A stretch of DNA of 64,000 nucleotides from JACPVU01 sp964373255 (GTDB taxonomy: Archaea; Aenigmatarchaeota; Aenigmatarchaeia; GW2011-AR5): NCBI GenBank assembly GCA_964373255.1, contig CAYJTG010000007.1, positions 17,336 to 81,335 on the forward strand. Direction: 5' to 3'. Below are positions 32,385 through 40,724 of the stretch, in pieces. Below the pieces are notes generated by a model. The model was not told where the DNA came from, did not search any database, and saw only the letters and a program-made list of their open reading frames with translations. The number at the start of each line of letters is the position of its first letter. Position 1 is the stretch's first letter. The translations under genes and the position numbers were made by a program.

Positions 32385-32870
32385 ATGAAAAACTTAGAGT
32401 CGATGGCACGAAAAATGATAGAAGACAACATCTACATGACTATAGCTACAGCAACTAAAAATGGAAAGCCGTGGATATCGCCAGTATTTTTTGCTTATGA
32501 TTCCAAATACAATTTCTACTGGGGTTCGAGCAAGAATTCTTTACACTCCAAACTAATCAGAAAAAACAATCGTGCTGCTGTTGTGATATTTGATTCTAAA
32601 GTGCCGGAAGGGACTGGTGACGGTGTTTACATGGTAGGAAAGGCGTCAGAACTGCCAAAAAAAGAAATCCATTACGCCATGAAATTTTTATTCAATAGAA
32701 CAGGAAAAAAGAGTGAATATTATAAGAAAATGAAAACCGAAGATTACTATGGAAAATCGCCTGTGCACCTTTACAAGTTTGTGCCTAGCAAATTCTGGGT
32801 GCTTGAAAATTCTGTCAAAGTAAATGGAAAATTGATAGATATACGCAGAGAAGTAAGGGTTAAGAATTAG
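32385..32870 (+). CDS. Pyridoxamine-5'-phosphate-oxidase-like flavin protein
   Basis: 161 aa from MKNLESMARKMIEDN. MTIATATKNGKPWISPVFFAYDSKYNFYWGS and RAAVVIFDSKVPEGTGDGVYMVGKA follow the split-barrel FMN-binding fold. Substrate unknown. The ATG is 2 bp past the tRNA-Gly 3' end, so its mRNA would be leaderless after tRNA processing. The stop codon lies within the target duplication of element C3. Confidence 0.75.
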   Translation: MKNLESMARKMIEDNIYMTIATATKNGKPWISPVFFAYDSKYNFYWGSSKNSLHSKLIRKNNRAAVVIFDSKVPEGTGDGVYMVGKASELPKKEIHYAMKFLFNRTGKKSEYYKKMKTEDYYGKSPVHLYKFVPSKFWVLENSVKVNGKLIDIRREVRVKN

Positions 32871-32876
32871 ATTTTT

Positions 32877-33037
32877 GCTCTGTAGAAAACCTATGCAAGA
32901 GCATCGACGTGAGAGGCATTGTCTGAACAGATAGACGCACTTCGTGCGTCAGTTTGTTTCAATGCCTCTAGCTGACCTATACGTCAAGAGACGTATAGGT
33001 CTACGTCGATGCTCTTTATCGAGCATTTCTACAGAGC
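32877..33037. mobile_element. MITE-like element family C, copy 3, with nested module D
   Basis: 161 bp, GCTCTGTAGAAAA...TTTCTACAGAGC, between perfect TAGATTTTT repeats (32868-32876, 33038-33046). The loop of the GAGGCATTG hairpin carries an extra stem-loop (GACGCAC/GTGCGTC) that is also in element B3. The left duplication contains the upstream TAG stop codon. Confidence 0.92.
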
Positions 33038-33049
33038 TAGATTTTTCAT

Positions 33050-33445
33050 TTACTTTTTAATTATAGTAAAATCTTTGTTCCAGAATGGCTTTGAATAGTA
33101 TATTCTTTTTGTTCCTGTGTTAACGTAGCTTGCCATCATGTCAATGATCTGATCAGAGAGGTACGATATTTTATACCATAATGTTTCTTCTATATCGACT
33201 GTTGTAGCTACATCCAGCTGTACAGATTCTTGGGTGCCAAAGAGAAGAAGATTATTCGACATGTCTGTAAGGAATTTCCTGTCATTTTTGCCCAGCCAGA
33301 ACTGATATTTTCGAATGCCTGTTGTGTATTTTTTCTTCAGCAAGTAGAATTTCATCTGTGAATCATAAAATCTCTGTTCAACCTCATTCTGTGTCAGTTG
33401 GCTGTTATAATATATTGCAGGCAGAAATATCATTGAATCACCCAC
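33050..33445 (-). CDS. Unknown AT-rich protein
   Basis: 131 aa, MGDSMIFLPAIYYNSQLTQNEVEQ... Mixed helices, no family recognised. It lies directly downstream of SecY at the end of the ribosomal operon, with lower G+C than the operon genes, suggesting insertion of an accessory gene. Confidence 0.5.
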   Translation of the reverse strand: MGDSMIFLPAIYYNSQLTQNEVEQRFYDSQMKFYLLKKKYTTGIRKYQFWLGKNDRKFLTDMSNNLLLFGTQESVQLDVATTVDIEETLWYKISYLSDQIIDMMASYVNTGTKRIYYSKPFWNKDFTIIKK

Positions 33446-33481
33446 TAATTTTTCTTGATTAAACTTCTTTTTCGAAAAAAA

Positions 33482-35005
33482 TCATGCGAAGAACTTCCTC
33501 AGCGCAGGATGCATGTCTTCCATGTAACGGTTTGCTATGTTCTCGTATAGGTTGTAAATAATCATTACGGTAAGCAGTATTCCTGTGCCAGTGCCTATCG
33601 CAGAAGTGAAGTCCGCCATAGCGGCGAGCACGCCTATGAAAAGCCCGCTTATCAGCGTCAGGGTGGGTATGTACCTGTCAAGGACTTCTTGCACAATCCG
33701 TGGATCACGGCGGAAGCCCGGGATCTGCATGCCTAAGCCCTCTATCTGATCGGCGACAGACCGCGAATCCATGCCGCTTGTCGCGACCCAGAAGACCGAG
33801 AATATCATCGAGCCTACTGTCAGGATCAGCATGTAAGCGATTGCCCGTCCTGTCTCTTCTGCTCCCGGCAGCCCGACAAAGGAATTTGTGGCCAGGAGCG
33901 CAAGAATAAAACCTATGACACCAAAAATGCCGATCATCCTCATGCCGCCCCGGAAGCGGAAATAAAATGCGATGAACGCACCTATGAATATAACGCCCAG
34001 CAGAATCAGCGTGAATATTTGCACAGACAGCGAGCTCGGCGCAGAAAAGAATGTAATAATCCCGCTTTGTGCAGCCCCTGTCTGCGTGTCGTAGCAGCCA
34101 AGAAATCCGCATTTTAGCCCGTTGCTTTCGCTTGTCGCGGTGAACTGCCCCATGAGCTGGAGATTGGCGAGCAGCGCGGCAACAAGTATGACAGGAATAT
34201 TGCTCGTATATATCAAGTTCAGCGGCCATCTTCTTGAGAATCCTCTTATCGAACCGAGCGCTAACGGGATCTCTACTTTCAGAGCCTGCGCGTAGACGAC
34301 GATGAGAAACACGAGTATGGTCGCTATAATTGGGATAATCGCAGTAAACGCCTGAAACATGTCGCCTAATCCTAAGTAGGTGACAAATTGTGGCAGTAAG
34401 CCGGCTGGCACAGTTGACCCTTCTGGCGTCAGCGGGTTGAACGTACGCACAAATATCTGTTTCGTAACGCCGGCGGCTATGAATAATGATACGCCAGAGC
34501 CAATGCCCCACTTGCTTACAACCTCGTCCATGAGAAGGACGATCATCGCACCGAAAGCGAGTTGTGCTATAAGAAGCGCAAACAGCCCAACGTCCGGACT
34601 CGTCGGCCTTATGGCACCAAACGAGACGAATGCAAATGCCTCAAAGACGGCAAAGAATATGACAAGGAGCTTTTGTGTCCCCTGGAATTTTTTTTTGCCT
34701 TCCGGGGTTCTCAGGTTCCACGGTATTATGCCTGACCCTACAAGAAGCTGCAATATTATAGAAGCCGTGACTATTGGCCCGATGCCAAGCGTCATCAGGC
34801 TGCCAATTGACGAACCTAGAATGATCTCAAAGAACTGGAACTGCTGCCTGCTTTCTGTCGAAACGCCGTACAGAGTTATCTGGCTGAGCGCAAGAAAGAT
34901 AAGAAGTATTATGCCCGTCCACTTCAGGCGCGCACGAAAGCTTATGTGTCCCTTCGGCTCTTCTACGCCAGGCAGCTTTGATATCAAAGCATCGAATGCG
35001 GACAT
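33482..35005 (-). CDS. secY: Protein translocase subunit SecY
   Basis: 507 aa from MSAFDALISKLPGVEEPKG. Ten membrane segments; conserved plug/TM2a region SIGSLMTLGIGPIVTASIILQLL and GSIRGFSRRWPLNLIYTSNIPVILV in the TM6-7 loop. Forms the membrane channel for secretion. Upstream is the conserved GTAGGTGTCTTG leader (35009-35062) shared with L4 and S3. Confidence 0.95.
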   Translation of the reverse strand: MSAFDALISKLPGVEEPKGHISFRARLKWTGIILLIFLALSQITLYGVSTESRQQFQFFEIILGSSIGSLMTLGIGPIVTASIILQLLVGSGIIPWNLRTPEGKKKFQGTQKLLVIFFAVFEAFAFVSFGAIRPTSPDVGLFALLIAQLAFGAMIVLLMDEVVSKWGIGSGVSLFIAAGVTKQIFVRTFNPLTPEGSTVPAGLLPQFVTYLGLGDMFQAFTAIIPIIATILVFLIVVYAQALKVEIPLALGSIRGFSRRWPLNLIYTSNIPVILVAALLANLQLMGQFTATSESNGLKCGFLGCYDTQTGAAQSGIITFFSAPSSLSVQIFTLILLGVIFIGAFIAFYFRFRGGMRMIGIFGVIGFILALLATNSFVGLPGAEETGRAIAYMLILTVGSMIFSVFWVATSGMDSRSVADQIEGLGMQIPGFRRDPRIVQEVLDRYIPTLTLISGLFIGVLAAMADFTSAIGTGTGILLTVMIIYNLYENIANRYMEDMHPALRKFFA

Positions 35006-35008
35006 TAG

Positions 35009-35062
35009 ACAAGACACCTACGGTTTCTTTTCCTTGATATCTTCCCTCAAAGTGAAAATATT
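35009..35062 (-). promoter_or_regulatory. Shared leader motif upstream of secY (family H)
   Basis: Read on the minus strand: TTTTCACTTTGAGGGAAG, then AAAGAAACCGTAGGTGTCTTG just before the ATG. The same block precedes L4 (48177-48231), and its GTAGGTGTCTTG part precedes S3. GGTG may serve as ribosome binding site. Possible operator for coordinated control of the operon. Confidence 0.5.
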
Positions 35063-35100
35063 ACTCTTCACACAAAAACCTCAAAAATTTCTTACTTTGT

Positions 35101-35233
35101 GGCTCTGTTGAAAACCTATGAAAAAGCATCGACGTAGACCCTTACGTCTTATCGACGTAAGGGTCAGCTAGAGCTATTGTCAAAAGACAATAGCTCTCAC
35201 GTCGATGCTTTTATTGAGCATTTCAACAGAGCC
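35101..35233. mobile_element. MITE-like element family C, copy 4, with 8-bp target duplication
   Basis: 133 bp, GGCTCTGTTGAAAA...TTTCAACAGAGCC, flanked flush by TACTTTGT on both sides (35093-35100, 35234-35241). Nearly the inverse of copy 1, with hairpin arms GACCCTTACGTC and GAGCTATTGTC. It inserted at the L15 stop codon, changing TAA to TAG but keeping the protein length. Confidence 0.9.
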
Positions 35234-35628
35234 TACTTTGTTAGTATTTTCCCGCCTGCATCCTCTATCTTTTGTTTTGCCTTTTTTGTGAATGATTTTA
35301 CCTTTATAGTATAAGACCTGTCAGCATTCCCTCTTGAGAGAAGTTTTTGGTATCCCAGAGAATTGAGGTCGATCTCGCTGTTTCCTTTGCTTATTCTGCC
35401 AAGTTCGCTGACATTTATCGTGCTGGGCTTTTTCTTCAGCGAGTGAAATCCTTTCTTTCCGAAATACGCCATATCTGTTGTGGTGACCATGGTGTACTTG
35501 TGCTTGTGGCGGCCGGCGAAACCGCGCCCGCCCTGGGAGCCCCCGCCACGGTGCTTTTTCTTGGCGCCCCATCCGTGGCTCGTGCGCCCGCGCCACTTCC
35601 TGACTTTTTTTCTGAAGCGTATTGTCAT
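35233..35628 (-). CDS. rpl15: Ribosomal protein L15 (uL15)
   Basis: 131 aa. KVRKWRGRTSHGWGAKKKHRGGGSQGGRGFAG is the glycine-rich uL15 N-terminus. The last base of its TAG stop comes from element C4. Separated from L30 by palindrome E1. Confidence 0.95.
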   Translation of the reverse strand: MTIRFRKKVRKWRGRTSHGWGAKKKHRGGGSQGGRGFAGRHKHKYTMVTTTDMAYFGKKGFHSLKKKPSTINVSELGRISKGNSEIDLNSLGYQKLLSRGNADRSYTIKVKSFTKKAKQKIEDAGGKILTK

Positions 35629-35652
35629 AATAATATCCTCCCTTTCTACATT

Positions 35653-35734
35653 AAGGAGAACCTAAGGTTCTCCTTATAACACGCAAAGAACCAAAGGTTC
35701 TTTGGTGCACCAGAAAGCTTTGCTTTCTGTGTGT
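35653..35734. repeat. Palindromic repeat family E, copy 1
   Basis: 82 bp with three hairpins: GGAGAACC/GGTTCTCC, AAGAACC/GGTTCTT and AGAAAGC/GCTTTCT; the last two are enclosed by ACAC...GTGT. A near-identical copy is at 56504-56586. This copy splits the L30-L15 junction of the ribosomal operon. Confidence 0.8.
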
Positions 35735-35787
35735 CTAGACTTAATCCTCTCCTAATTTTTGCTTAAGCTTTTTTCTAAAAAGCTTAC

Positions 35788-36117
35788 TTAATGTATTAGC
35801 ATCTTCTTTATCAGAATATTGATCGCATCGCCTCTGTAACCTAGGTCGCCTTTAGGGTAATGCTTCTTTATCGATTTCAAACCGCCCTTCGGTGGCTTCA
35901 ATCCTAAAACTGTCTGGCTTCCGATAGTCTGCATGACTTCTTCTGAAAGCGTTCCCCACGTCACGAAATCCTCAACCTTCCTTATCATGCCGATTATTCT
36001 TGGGTCGTCTTTCAAAACAGACAGGGCGTTGACTTTCTTCAGGCCAAGCATCCTAAGCGTATCCTCTGTTTCTTTTCTTACCTTTATTGCGCCCCTCAGT
36101 CTTATTGCAGCCAGCAT
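35788..36117 (-). CDS. rpl30: Ribosomal protein L30 (uL30), short form
   Basis: 109 aa. LAAIRLRGAIKVRKETEDTLRMLGLKKVNALSVLKD is the uL30 core. Archaeal L30 is usually about 150 aa; here the middle insertion is shortened, though the C-terminal GLKPPKGGLKSIKKHYPKGDLGYRGDAINILI is kept. Confidence 0.92.
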   Translation of the reverse strand: MLAAIRLRGAIKVRKETEDTLRMLGLKKVNALSVLKDDPRIIGMIRKVEDFVTWGTLSEEVMQTIGSQTVLGLKPPKGGLKSIKKHYPKGDLGYRGDAINILIKKMLIH

Positions 36118-36141
36118 AAAATTTCACCATTATAAGGGATT

Positions 36142-36885
36142 TCATTTTGTCCCTGTTTCATCCGCAGGGATCTCATCTTCTGTCTCCTCTTCCATTTCTT
36201 TCATCTTAACGCCTTCTTCCTTCTCAGTCTCTTTGTGCGCCTCTTTTGCCTCTGTTTTCATCATGTTGATTTTTCTAAACGCGTCGAATATGGCAAGCGC
36301 AAGGTTGTTTCTTGTCTTCGAAGAGCCGAAGCACGTGGACCAGACATCCCTTATGCCTGCGAGGCGCATGATCTTTTTTCCCTCATCGCTTATGCACAGG
36401 CCGATGCCCTTGGGCGCCGGTATAAGCCTTATGCGAACGGAACCGGATTTTCCCTCCATTTCGTACGGGATCGTGTGCTGTTCATTGCATGCACACTCCC
36501 ACGAACCGCAACCGCGCTTGACAGGAATGACATTGATTTTTGAAGTCTCCGTGGCCTTGATTATCGCTGTCTGGTTGTCGTTAGCTTCGCTCATTCCAAC
36601 CCCTGTGTAACCGTCGCAATTTCCAACAACAACCATGGCCTGCACGCGGTAGCGGCGGCCAGACCTGTGCATCCTTGCGGTTCTTCTTGTAGGCGTTCTC
36701 ATGATTCCGCCGCCTTTTCCAGGAGAGCCCCCTATGAAAATTATGTCGTTTTGCAGATTAGGAATAAGCTTGTCTATGATACCGGCTTCCTTTATCTTCT
36801 TGCCCTGCTGAAAAATCTCATCCAGCGTTATCGAGCCTTCCATCACTCTCTTTCCAAGCTCTGTCCGCGGCATCCAATCATTCAT
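36142..36885 (-). CDS. rps5: Ribosomal protein S5 (uS5)
   Basis: 247 aa. Contains RRYRVQAMVVVGNCDGYTGVGMSEA, the dsRBD-like N-domain, and IRDVWSTCFGSSKTRNNLALAIFDAF. The last 35 residues are a Glu-rich extension (KETEKEEGVKMKEMEEETED) not typical of the family. Confidence 0.95.
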   Translation of the reverse strand: MNDWMPRTELGKRVMEGSITLDEIFQQGKKIKEAGIIDKLIPNLQNDIIFIGGSPGKGGGIMRTPTRRTARMHRSGRRYRVQAMVVVGNCDGYTGVGMSEANDNQTAIIKATETSKINVIPVKRGCGSWECACNEQHTIPYEMEGKSGSVRIRLIPAPKGIGLCISDEGKKIMRLAGIRDVWSTCFGSSKTRNNLALAIFDAFRKINMMKTEAKEAHKETEKEEGVKMKEMEEETEDEIPADETGTK

Positions 36886-36906
36886 AATTATTCACCTTTA
36901 CTTTCA

Positions 36907-37503
36907 TCACGCGACAACCTCTTCTTTATGCTTTGGTTGTATTCCCAGTTCCTTCGCTATTTTTGACTTTACCTCATCAAAATGCTCTGTTATCTTTTCA
37001 GGCTCAAGATTATTCTTGAGGCAGGCGGAAAACTGTTTCTTGTATGCAGCAGGATTCTCTTTCTTAAGCATGACTGCATAGTCGGCAACGTGCTTTCCTG
37101 TTATCCTATCCTTGCTGGGGAGTATTTCCCTGCCTATTGGTATATTCAGGCCCGCGTCCCTTGCGCCAAGCGCAGCGGCGTACAAAGACGATCCCTTTAT
37201 TGAGACGTGCAGCCCTATATCAAGGATCGCATCGCCGATGCCCAGCTTTTTTGCCCTGGCTCCTATTATAAGACCGGTCAGGTACGCGGCTGATACGCTG
37301 CCGCAGTGGCCGCGCCATCCATACTTCCGCAGCTCCTTGGAGAACGTCTCAGCCAGAACCTTGTCCCCATTTTCGTCAAAGGAAATTACCTGCGCATGAA
37401 CATTGTTCAGGGACCTTCTGACAGCCAGGCGTGGCAAAGGCGATCTCAGGAGGGAAAGCCTTTGAACGTAATCCGTCTTTTTCATTTTTCTTCGTCGAAA
37501 CAT
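36907..37503 (-). CDS. rpl18: Ribosomal protein L18 (uL18)
   Basis: 198 aa from MFRRRKMKKTDYVQRLSLLRSP, matching the family start. HAQVISFDENGDKVLAETFSKELRKYGWRGH and TGLIIGARAKKLG are the 5S-rRNA-binding core. Slightly overlaps L19e's downstream region without conflict. Confidence 0.93.
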   Translation of the reverse strand: MFRRRKMKKTDYVQRLSLLRSPLPRLAVRRSLNNVHAQVISFDENGDKVLAETFSKELRKYGWRGHCGSVSAAYLTGLIIGARAKKLGIGDAILDIGLHVSIKGSSLYAAALGARDAGLNIPIGREILPSKDRITGKHVADYAVMLKKENPAAYKKQFSACLKNNLEPEKITEHFDEVKSKIAKELGIQPKHKEEVVA

Positions 37504-37516
37504 TGAACTCACCGAT

Positions 37517-37999
37517 CTATTGACTGATGTTGTCAACTTTGTTTTCCTCTTTCAGCAAAAGATTATTCCTTTCAAGATAAATCATGACGTGCGACTTGCT
37601 TCTGAAAACTCCGCTCTTTGATTGTATGTAAATATTACGGTAAGTCTTGCCGTCGATCCTTTTCTGTGCCTTCAGGTTTATGAGCATCTTTCTGATTGAC
37701 CTTATCCGTGTCATCCACGCAGTTTTTTTATTGTACCGCGTGCCGATGGCGCCCTTCCTCGAGCCTTTTCCCTTCTGACGGCCTTTGCGTTTTTGTGCCC
37801 TTTTTTTGTTAATGCGATAGGTGCTTATCCCGGATTTTGGAAGCGCCTTTATTATGCCATCATTTATGAGCTTCCTTATGTCGTCGGTGGTTATGGCTTC
37901 TGCTATATCGCCGCCCTTTTCTGGGTCAAGCCATACCCTGGAGACGCCACACTTCAGTATTCTCGATGCGATATTTTTCTGTGACCTCAAATCTGCCAT
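37517..37999 (-). CDS. rpl19e: Ribosomal protein L19e
   Basis: 160 aa. LRSQKNIASRILKCGVSRVWLDPE at the start and RKGRQKGKGSRKGAIGTRYNKKTAWMTRIRSIRK in the middle are diagnostic of L19e. Confidence 0.95.
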   Translation of the reverse strand: MADLRSQKNIASRILKCGVSRVWLDPEKGGDIAEAITTDDIRKLINDGIIKALPKSGISTYRINKKRAQKRKGRQKGKGSRKGAIGTRYNKKTAWMTRIRSIRKMLINLKAQKRIDGKTYRNIYIQSKSGVFRSKSHVMIYLERNNLLLKEENKVDNISQ

Positions 38000-38023
38000 A
38001 CCATCACGTCCAATCTCCTGCCA

Positions 38024-38188
38024 TCAGTTCCAGTGCAAGTCTGTGTAATCCGTCAGGCCGTTCTTGCTCGATATGAAAAATTCATTAAACGATATCTCAC
38101 ATCTCCTGCATTTGAGCATCTTTTTTCCTGTATCTTTGCCGATGTTCCCGCACAGGGGGCATTTTCCATGTCCAAACGCCACAAGCAT
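38024..38188 (-). CDS. Small zinc-ribbon protein in the ribosomal operon
   Basis: 54 aa from MLVAFGHGKCPLCGN, with CPLC and CRRC knuckles and the tail EFFISSKNGLTDYTD. Not a ribosomal protein I recognise; it sits between L32e and L19e. An upstream Met gives a 65-aa alternative. Function unknown; possibly RNA-binding. Confidence 0.55.
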   Translation of the reverse strand: MLVAFGHGKCPLCGNIGKDTGKKMLKCRRCEISFNEFFISSKNGLTDYTDLHWN

Positions 38189-38228
38189 CTTATCACCACA
38201 CAAAATGTTGCACATGTTCATAGTCAGT

Positions 38229-38702
38229 TTAATTTTCCTTTTTTATGATATCGTTACTTTTCATTTCAGCTGTTTCGTCTTTCTTAATTTCCTTCTTTTC
38301 TTCCTTTTTCGCCTTGAGTTTTTTTCTTTCTTCCTGTCTTTTTTCTATTGATTTTGATATTTTTCTAGCGCGCCTGATTTTCTTCATGTTGAGTATTCTT
38401 ATATTGAGCTCTTTTGCCTTCTTCTCTATTGCTGAAGTTTTCTTTGCGCCCACGGACGATGCGATCAGTGCAGCACCGTCAACCAGGGCATTTGATAGTT
38501 CGTTAACATTATGCACCAAAACGACATTCACGCCCTGCACCTTTCCCCTGGTTGCAGACGGCGTTCTGTAGCCCATGGCCGGCGCAATGCCGCTTCCTCC
38601 CTTTCCAAGGCGCTGCTTGCTCTGCCAGCCAACGGGGCGGCGCCATCGTTTTCCCAGTCTCCTGTAGCGGAAATAATCCTGCGCCCTGAATCTTTTTGAC
38701 AT
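38229..38702 (-). CDS. rpl32e: Ribosomal protein L32e
   Basis: 157 aa from MSKRFRAQDYFRYRRLGKRWRRP. GYRTPSATRGKVQGVNVVLVHNVNEL is the L32e core. The C-terminal 35 residues are a Lys/Glu-rich extension. Confidence 0.95.
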   Translation of the reverse strand: MSKRFRAQDYFRYRRLGKRWRRPVGWQSKQRLGKGGSGIAPAMGYRTPSATRGKVQGVNVVLVHNVNELSNALVDGAALIASSVGAKKTSAIEKKAKELNIRILNMKKIRRARKISKSIEKRQEERKKLKAKKEEKKEIKKDETAEMKSNDIIKKEN

Positions 38703-38707
38703 TTTAT

Positions 38708-39106
38708 TCACCTGTGAATACGAATATGTTTCTCTATTTGGCTCATAATATTCATGAGTTCAGATCCTGGAATATTTTTAACATGTCCATTATAAAGCGC
38801 GTCTGCGCCTAACTTTTTTTGACTGACTAAACCGTGTGCAATTAATGTTATATGGGATTTTGTACCGCCTCTTTTATCCTCATAGTTTCTTATCCGTTCT
38901 ATTACATAGTCGCTATTATGTCCGTTTGGCATACGTGTAGTAATCACAGCATTTGGTCGTTCTGTTATGAAGTACTGTAGTGCTTCACGAGGTTCTGCGT
39001 GTATAACCTCATAACCACTTAATTCTAACGTTTCGGTCAAAACGTTGTGATGCACGGCATGTTCATTTTGTCTTACTATCATTACTTTAGTTTTGCAATA
39101 CTTCAT
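38708..39106 (-). CDS. Receiver-like (pseudo-REC) protein inside the ribosomal operon
   Basis: 132 aa. VMIVRQNEHAVHHNVLTETLELSGYEVIHAEPREAL and NAVITTRMPNG look like a receiver domain with the MPxG loop, but Thr occupies the phospho-acceptor position (ITTRMP) and the strand-1 acids are missing. No output domain. Overlaps L6 by 4 bp, so it is co-translated between L6 and L32e. Role unknown. Confidence 0.6.
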   Translation of the reverse strand: MKYCKTKVMIVRQNEHAVHHNVLTETLELSGYEVIHAEPREALQYFITERPNAVITTRMPNGHNSDYVIERIRNYEDKRGGTKSHITLIAHGLVSQKKLGADALYNGHVKNIPGSELMNIMSQIEKHIRIHR

Positions 39107-39654
39107 ATTTTCTCTCCTGTCTGCAGGAAACGCCCCGAAATATATATGCCGTCCTGAAATATCCGCCTGTCGCGCCCTTTTATATCACAGATTTTTTCTA
39201 TGTTTACCGACGTCTGTCCGACCGCCTCGATATCTATGCCTTTCACTTCGACGTGCTCCTTGTCAACGTGGACTTCTGCGCCGCGGACTATTTTCGCTAT
39301 GCGTGCACCCTTTTCACCAAGAAAGTTCTTGATGTGGACCTCACCACCAGCTGTCGTTATCATGATAGGAAAGTGCGTAAAAATTATTTTGAGTTCGTAC
39401 TTGTAGCCCTTTGTCACGCCGGTCATCATGTTCCTGATGTGGGCCACCACAGAGCCGGCAAACGCCTTGACCTTTCTCTTTTCGTCGTCAAATTTTATGA
39501 CAACTTTATTTTCCTTTTTTTCTATCTCGATGAGGTGGTTGAACCTCGGGTCGTCAAAATCCCGCTCTACGTCGCCCTTTGGCCCCTTGACAGACACCTT
39601 CATGTCGCTTACACTGACATCAATGCCATCCGCAACGTCGATAATATGTTCCAT
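39103..39654 (-). CDS. rpl6: Ribosomal protein L6 (uL6)
   Basis: 183 aa from MEHIIDVADGIDVSVSDMKV. KVKAFAGSVVAHIRNMMTGVTKGYKYELKI and VNIEKICDIKGRDRRIFQDGIYI mark archaeal L6. Confidence 0.95.
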   Translation of the reverse strand: MEHIIDVADGIDVSVSDMKVSVKGPKGDVERDFDDPRFNHLIEIEKKENKVVIKFDDEKRKVKAFAGSVVAHIRNMMTGVTKGYKYELKIIFTHFPIMITTAGGEVHIKNFLGEKGARIAKIVRGAEVHVDKEHVEVKGIDIEAVGQTSVNIEKICDIKGRDRRIFQDGIYISGRFLQTGEKI

Positions 39655-39670
39655 GGTTTTCTCACCGTTT

Positions 39671-40057
39671 TTAGTATACATAACCAAGCATGCGGCCGCC
39701 TATACATAATTGCGCTGCTTCGGTATTGTTCATCACGCCCTTTGGAGTAGACACGATCAGGATGCCGAAAGAGCGCGACGGCAGGTATCGCGACGCCCAC
39801 TTTTCGTATTTGTCGTTCTTTATGGCAAACCGTGGCCGGACCGTACGGGCAGTGTTTATCTTGCCTATTAGGTCGACCTTGAATTTGCCTGACTTTCCGT
39901 CGTCGATGAACTCAAATTCTCCTATGTAACCTGACCTCTGCATAACCATCAATACATCCTTGACCAGCGAAGACGCGGGAACGAGGCACGACGTTTCGCC
40001 TATGTGCTCTGCGTTGTTCATGACGTATAATACGTCTGATAATATATCGTGTCGCAT
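39671..40057 (-). CDS. rps8: Ribosomal protein S8 (uS8)
   Basis: 128 aa. DILSDVLYVMNNAEHIGETSCLVPASSLVKDVL and the end FGILIVSTPKGVMNNTEAAQLCIGGRMLGYVY are typical uS8. Begins 4 bp after the S14 stop. Confidence 0.95.
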   Translation of the reverse strand: MRHDILSDVLYVMNNAEHIGETSCLVPASSLVKDVLMVMQRSGYIGEFEFIDDGKSGKFKVDLIGKINTARTVRPRFAIKNDKYEKWASRYLPSRSFGILIVSTPKGVMNNTEAAQLCIGGRMLGYVY

Positions 40058-40061
40058 AGTA

Positions 40062-40220
40062 TCACCTGTACTTCTTGAACCCGATCTGCCTAGCTACTTC
40101 CCTGAAACAGCGGCGGCAGTAAAGCAGGTCGTATTTTCTGATGAGTCCCTTCATGCTTCCGCACCGTCCGCATTTTCTCGAGCCCTTTCCGTACTTTCTT
40201 TTTATCATCTTAAGTCTCAT
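40062..40220 (-). CDS. rps14: Ribosomal protein S14 (uS14), zinc form
   Basis: 52 aa. YGKGSRKCGRCGSMKGLIRKY then YCRRCFREVARQIGFKKYR: a C17-x2-C20 ... C35-x2-C38 zinc ribbon and the universal S14 ending. Met5 is an alternative start. It fills the gap between L5 and S8, its normal place. Confidence 0.94.
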   Translation of the reverse strand: MRLKMIKRKYGKGSRKCGRCGSMKGLIRKYDLLYCRRCFREVARQIGFKKYR

Positions 40221-40235
40221 GTCAAGCACCACGTA

Positions 40236-40724
40236 TTATTCTTCGATTATCGTCCCGAAATTTTCTTTGACAAAATTTATTGCTTCTGTTTTTGTAATGG
40301 TATGTTTCTTTCCTATCTTTCTTGGGAGCATTTTTCTCTTTACCCTGTACCCGGGCCTCTCGAGCGTTACACATACGTCAAACCCCAGCACACCGATTTT
40401 CGGGTCGTACTCAGCACCGTGCACGTCTATGTATTCCCGCACGCCAAATGCAAAGTTTCCGGTTCTGTCAAAGTTTCTTTCGCTCAGTTTGTTTTCTTTT
40501 GAGTCAAGGAGCCTTTTCAGGAACTCTGTTGTATTTCTCCTTACTGTAACCTTGCATCCGATGTCCTTGTTTTTTGGCACATTAAACGTTGTTCTCTTTG
40601 ACGTCTTTGTTATTACAGATTTTCTCTCGCTGATCATTTCAAGTATCTTTTTTGCGTGCTCGATGGACGTTTTCGTGCCGCACCCGATATTAAGCGTTAT
40701 TTTTTCTATACTGAGATCTCTCAT
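40236..40724 (-). CDS. rpl5: Ribosomal protein L5 (uL5)
   Basis: 162 aa. IEKITLNIGCGTKTSIEHAKKILEMISERKSVITKTSKRT is the uL5 N-terminus that contacts 5S rRNA. Overlaps S4e by 4 bp. Confidence 0.95.
   Translation of the reverse strand: MRDLSIEKITLNIGCGTKTSIEHAKKILEMISERKSVITKTSKRTTFNVPKNKDIGCKVTVRRNTTEFLKRLLDSKENKLSERNFDRTGNFAFGVREYIDVHGAEYDPKIGVLGFDVCVTLERPGYRVKRKMLPRKIGKKHTITKTEAINFVKENFGTIIEE

Noticed and set aside
33705..34511. 268-codon leftward frame inside SecY
   Set aside because: Cys/Arg/His-rich shadow translation without domain signature; SecY in another frame is unambiguous.
35653..35734. Rho-independent terminators
   Set aside because: The stems lack a U-run at the expected place, lie within operons, and are repeated at unrelated sites; archaea do not rely on such terminators.
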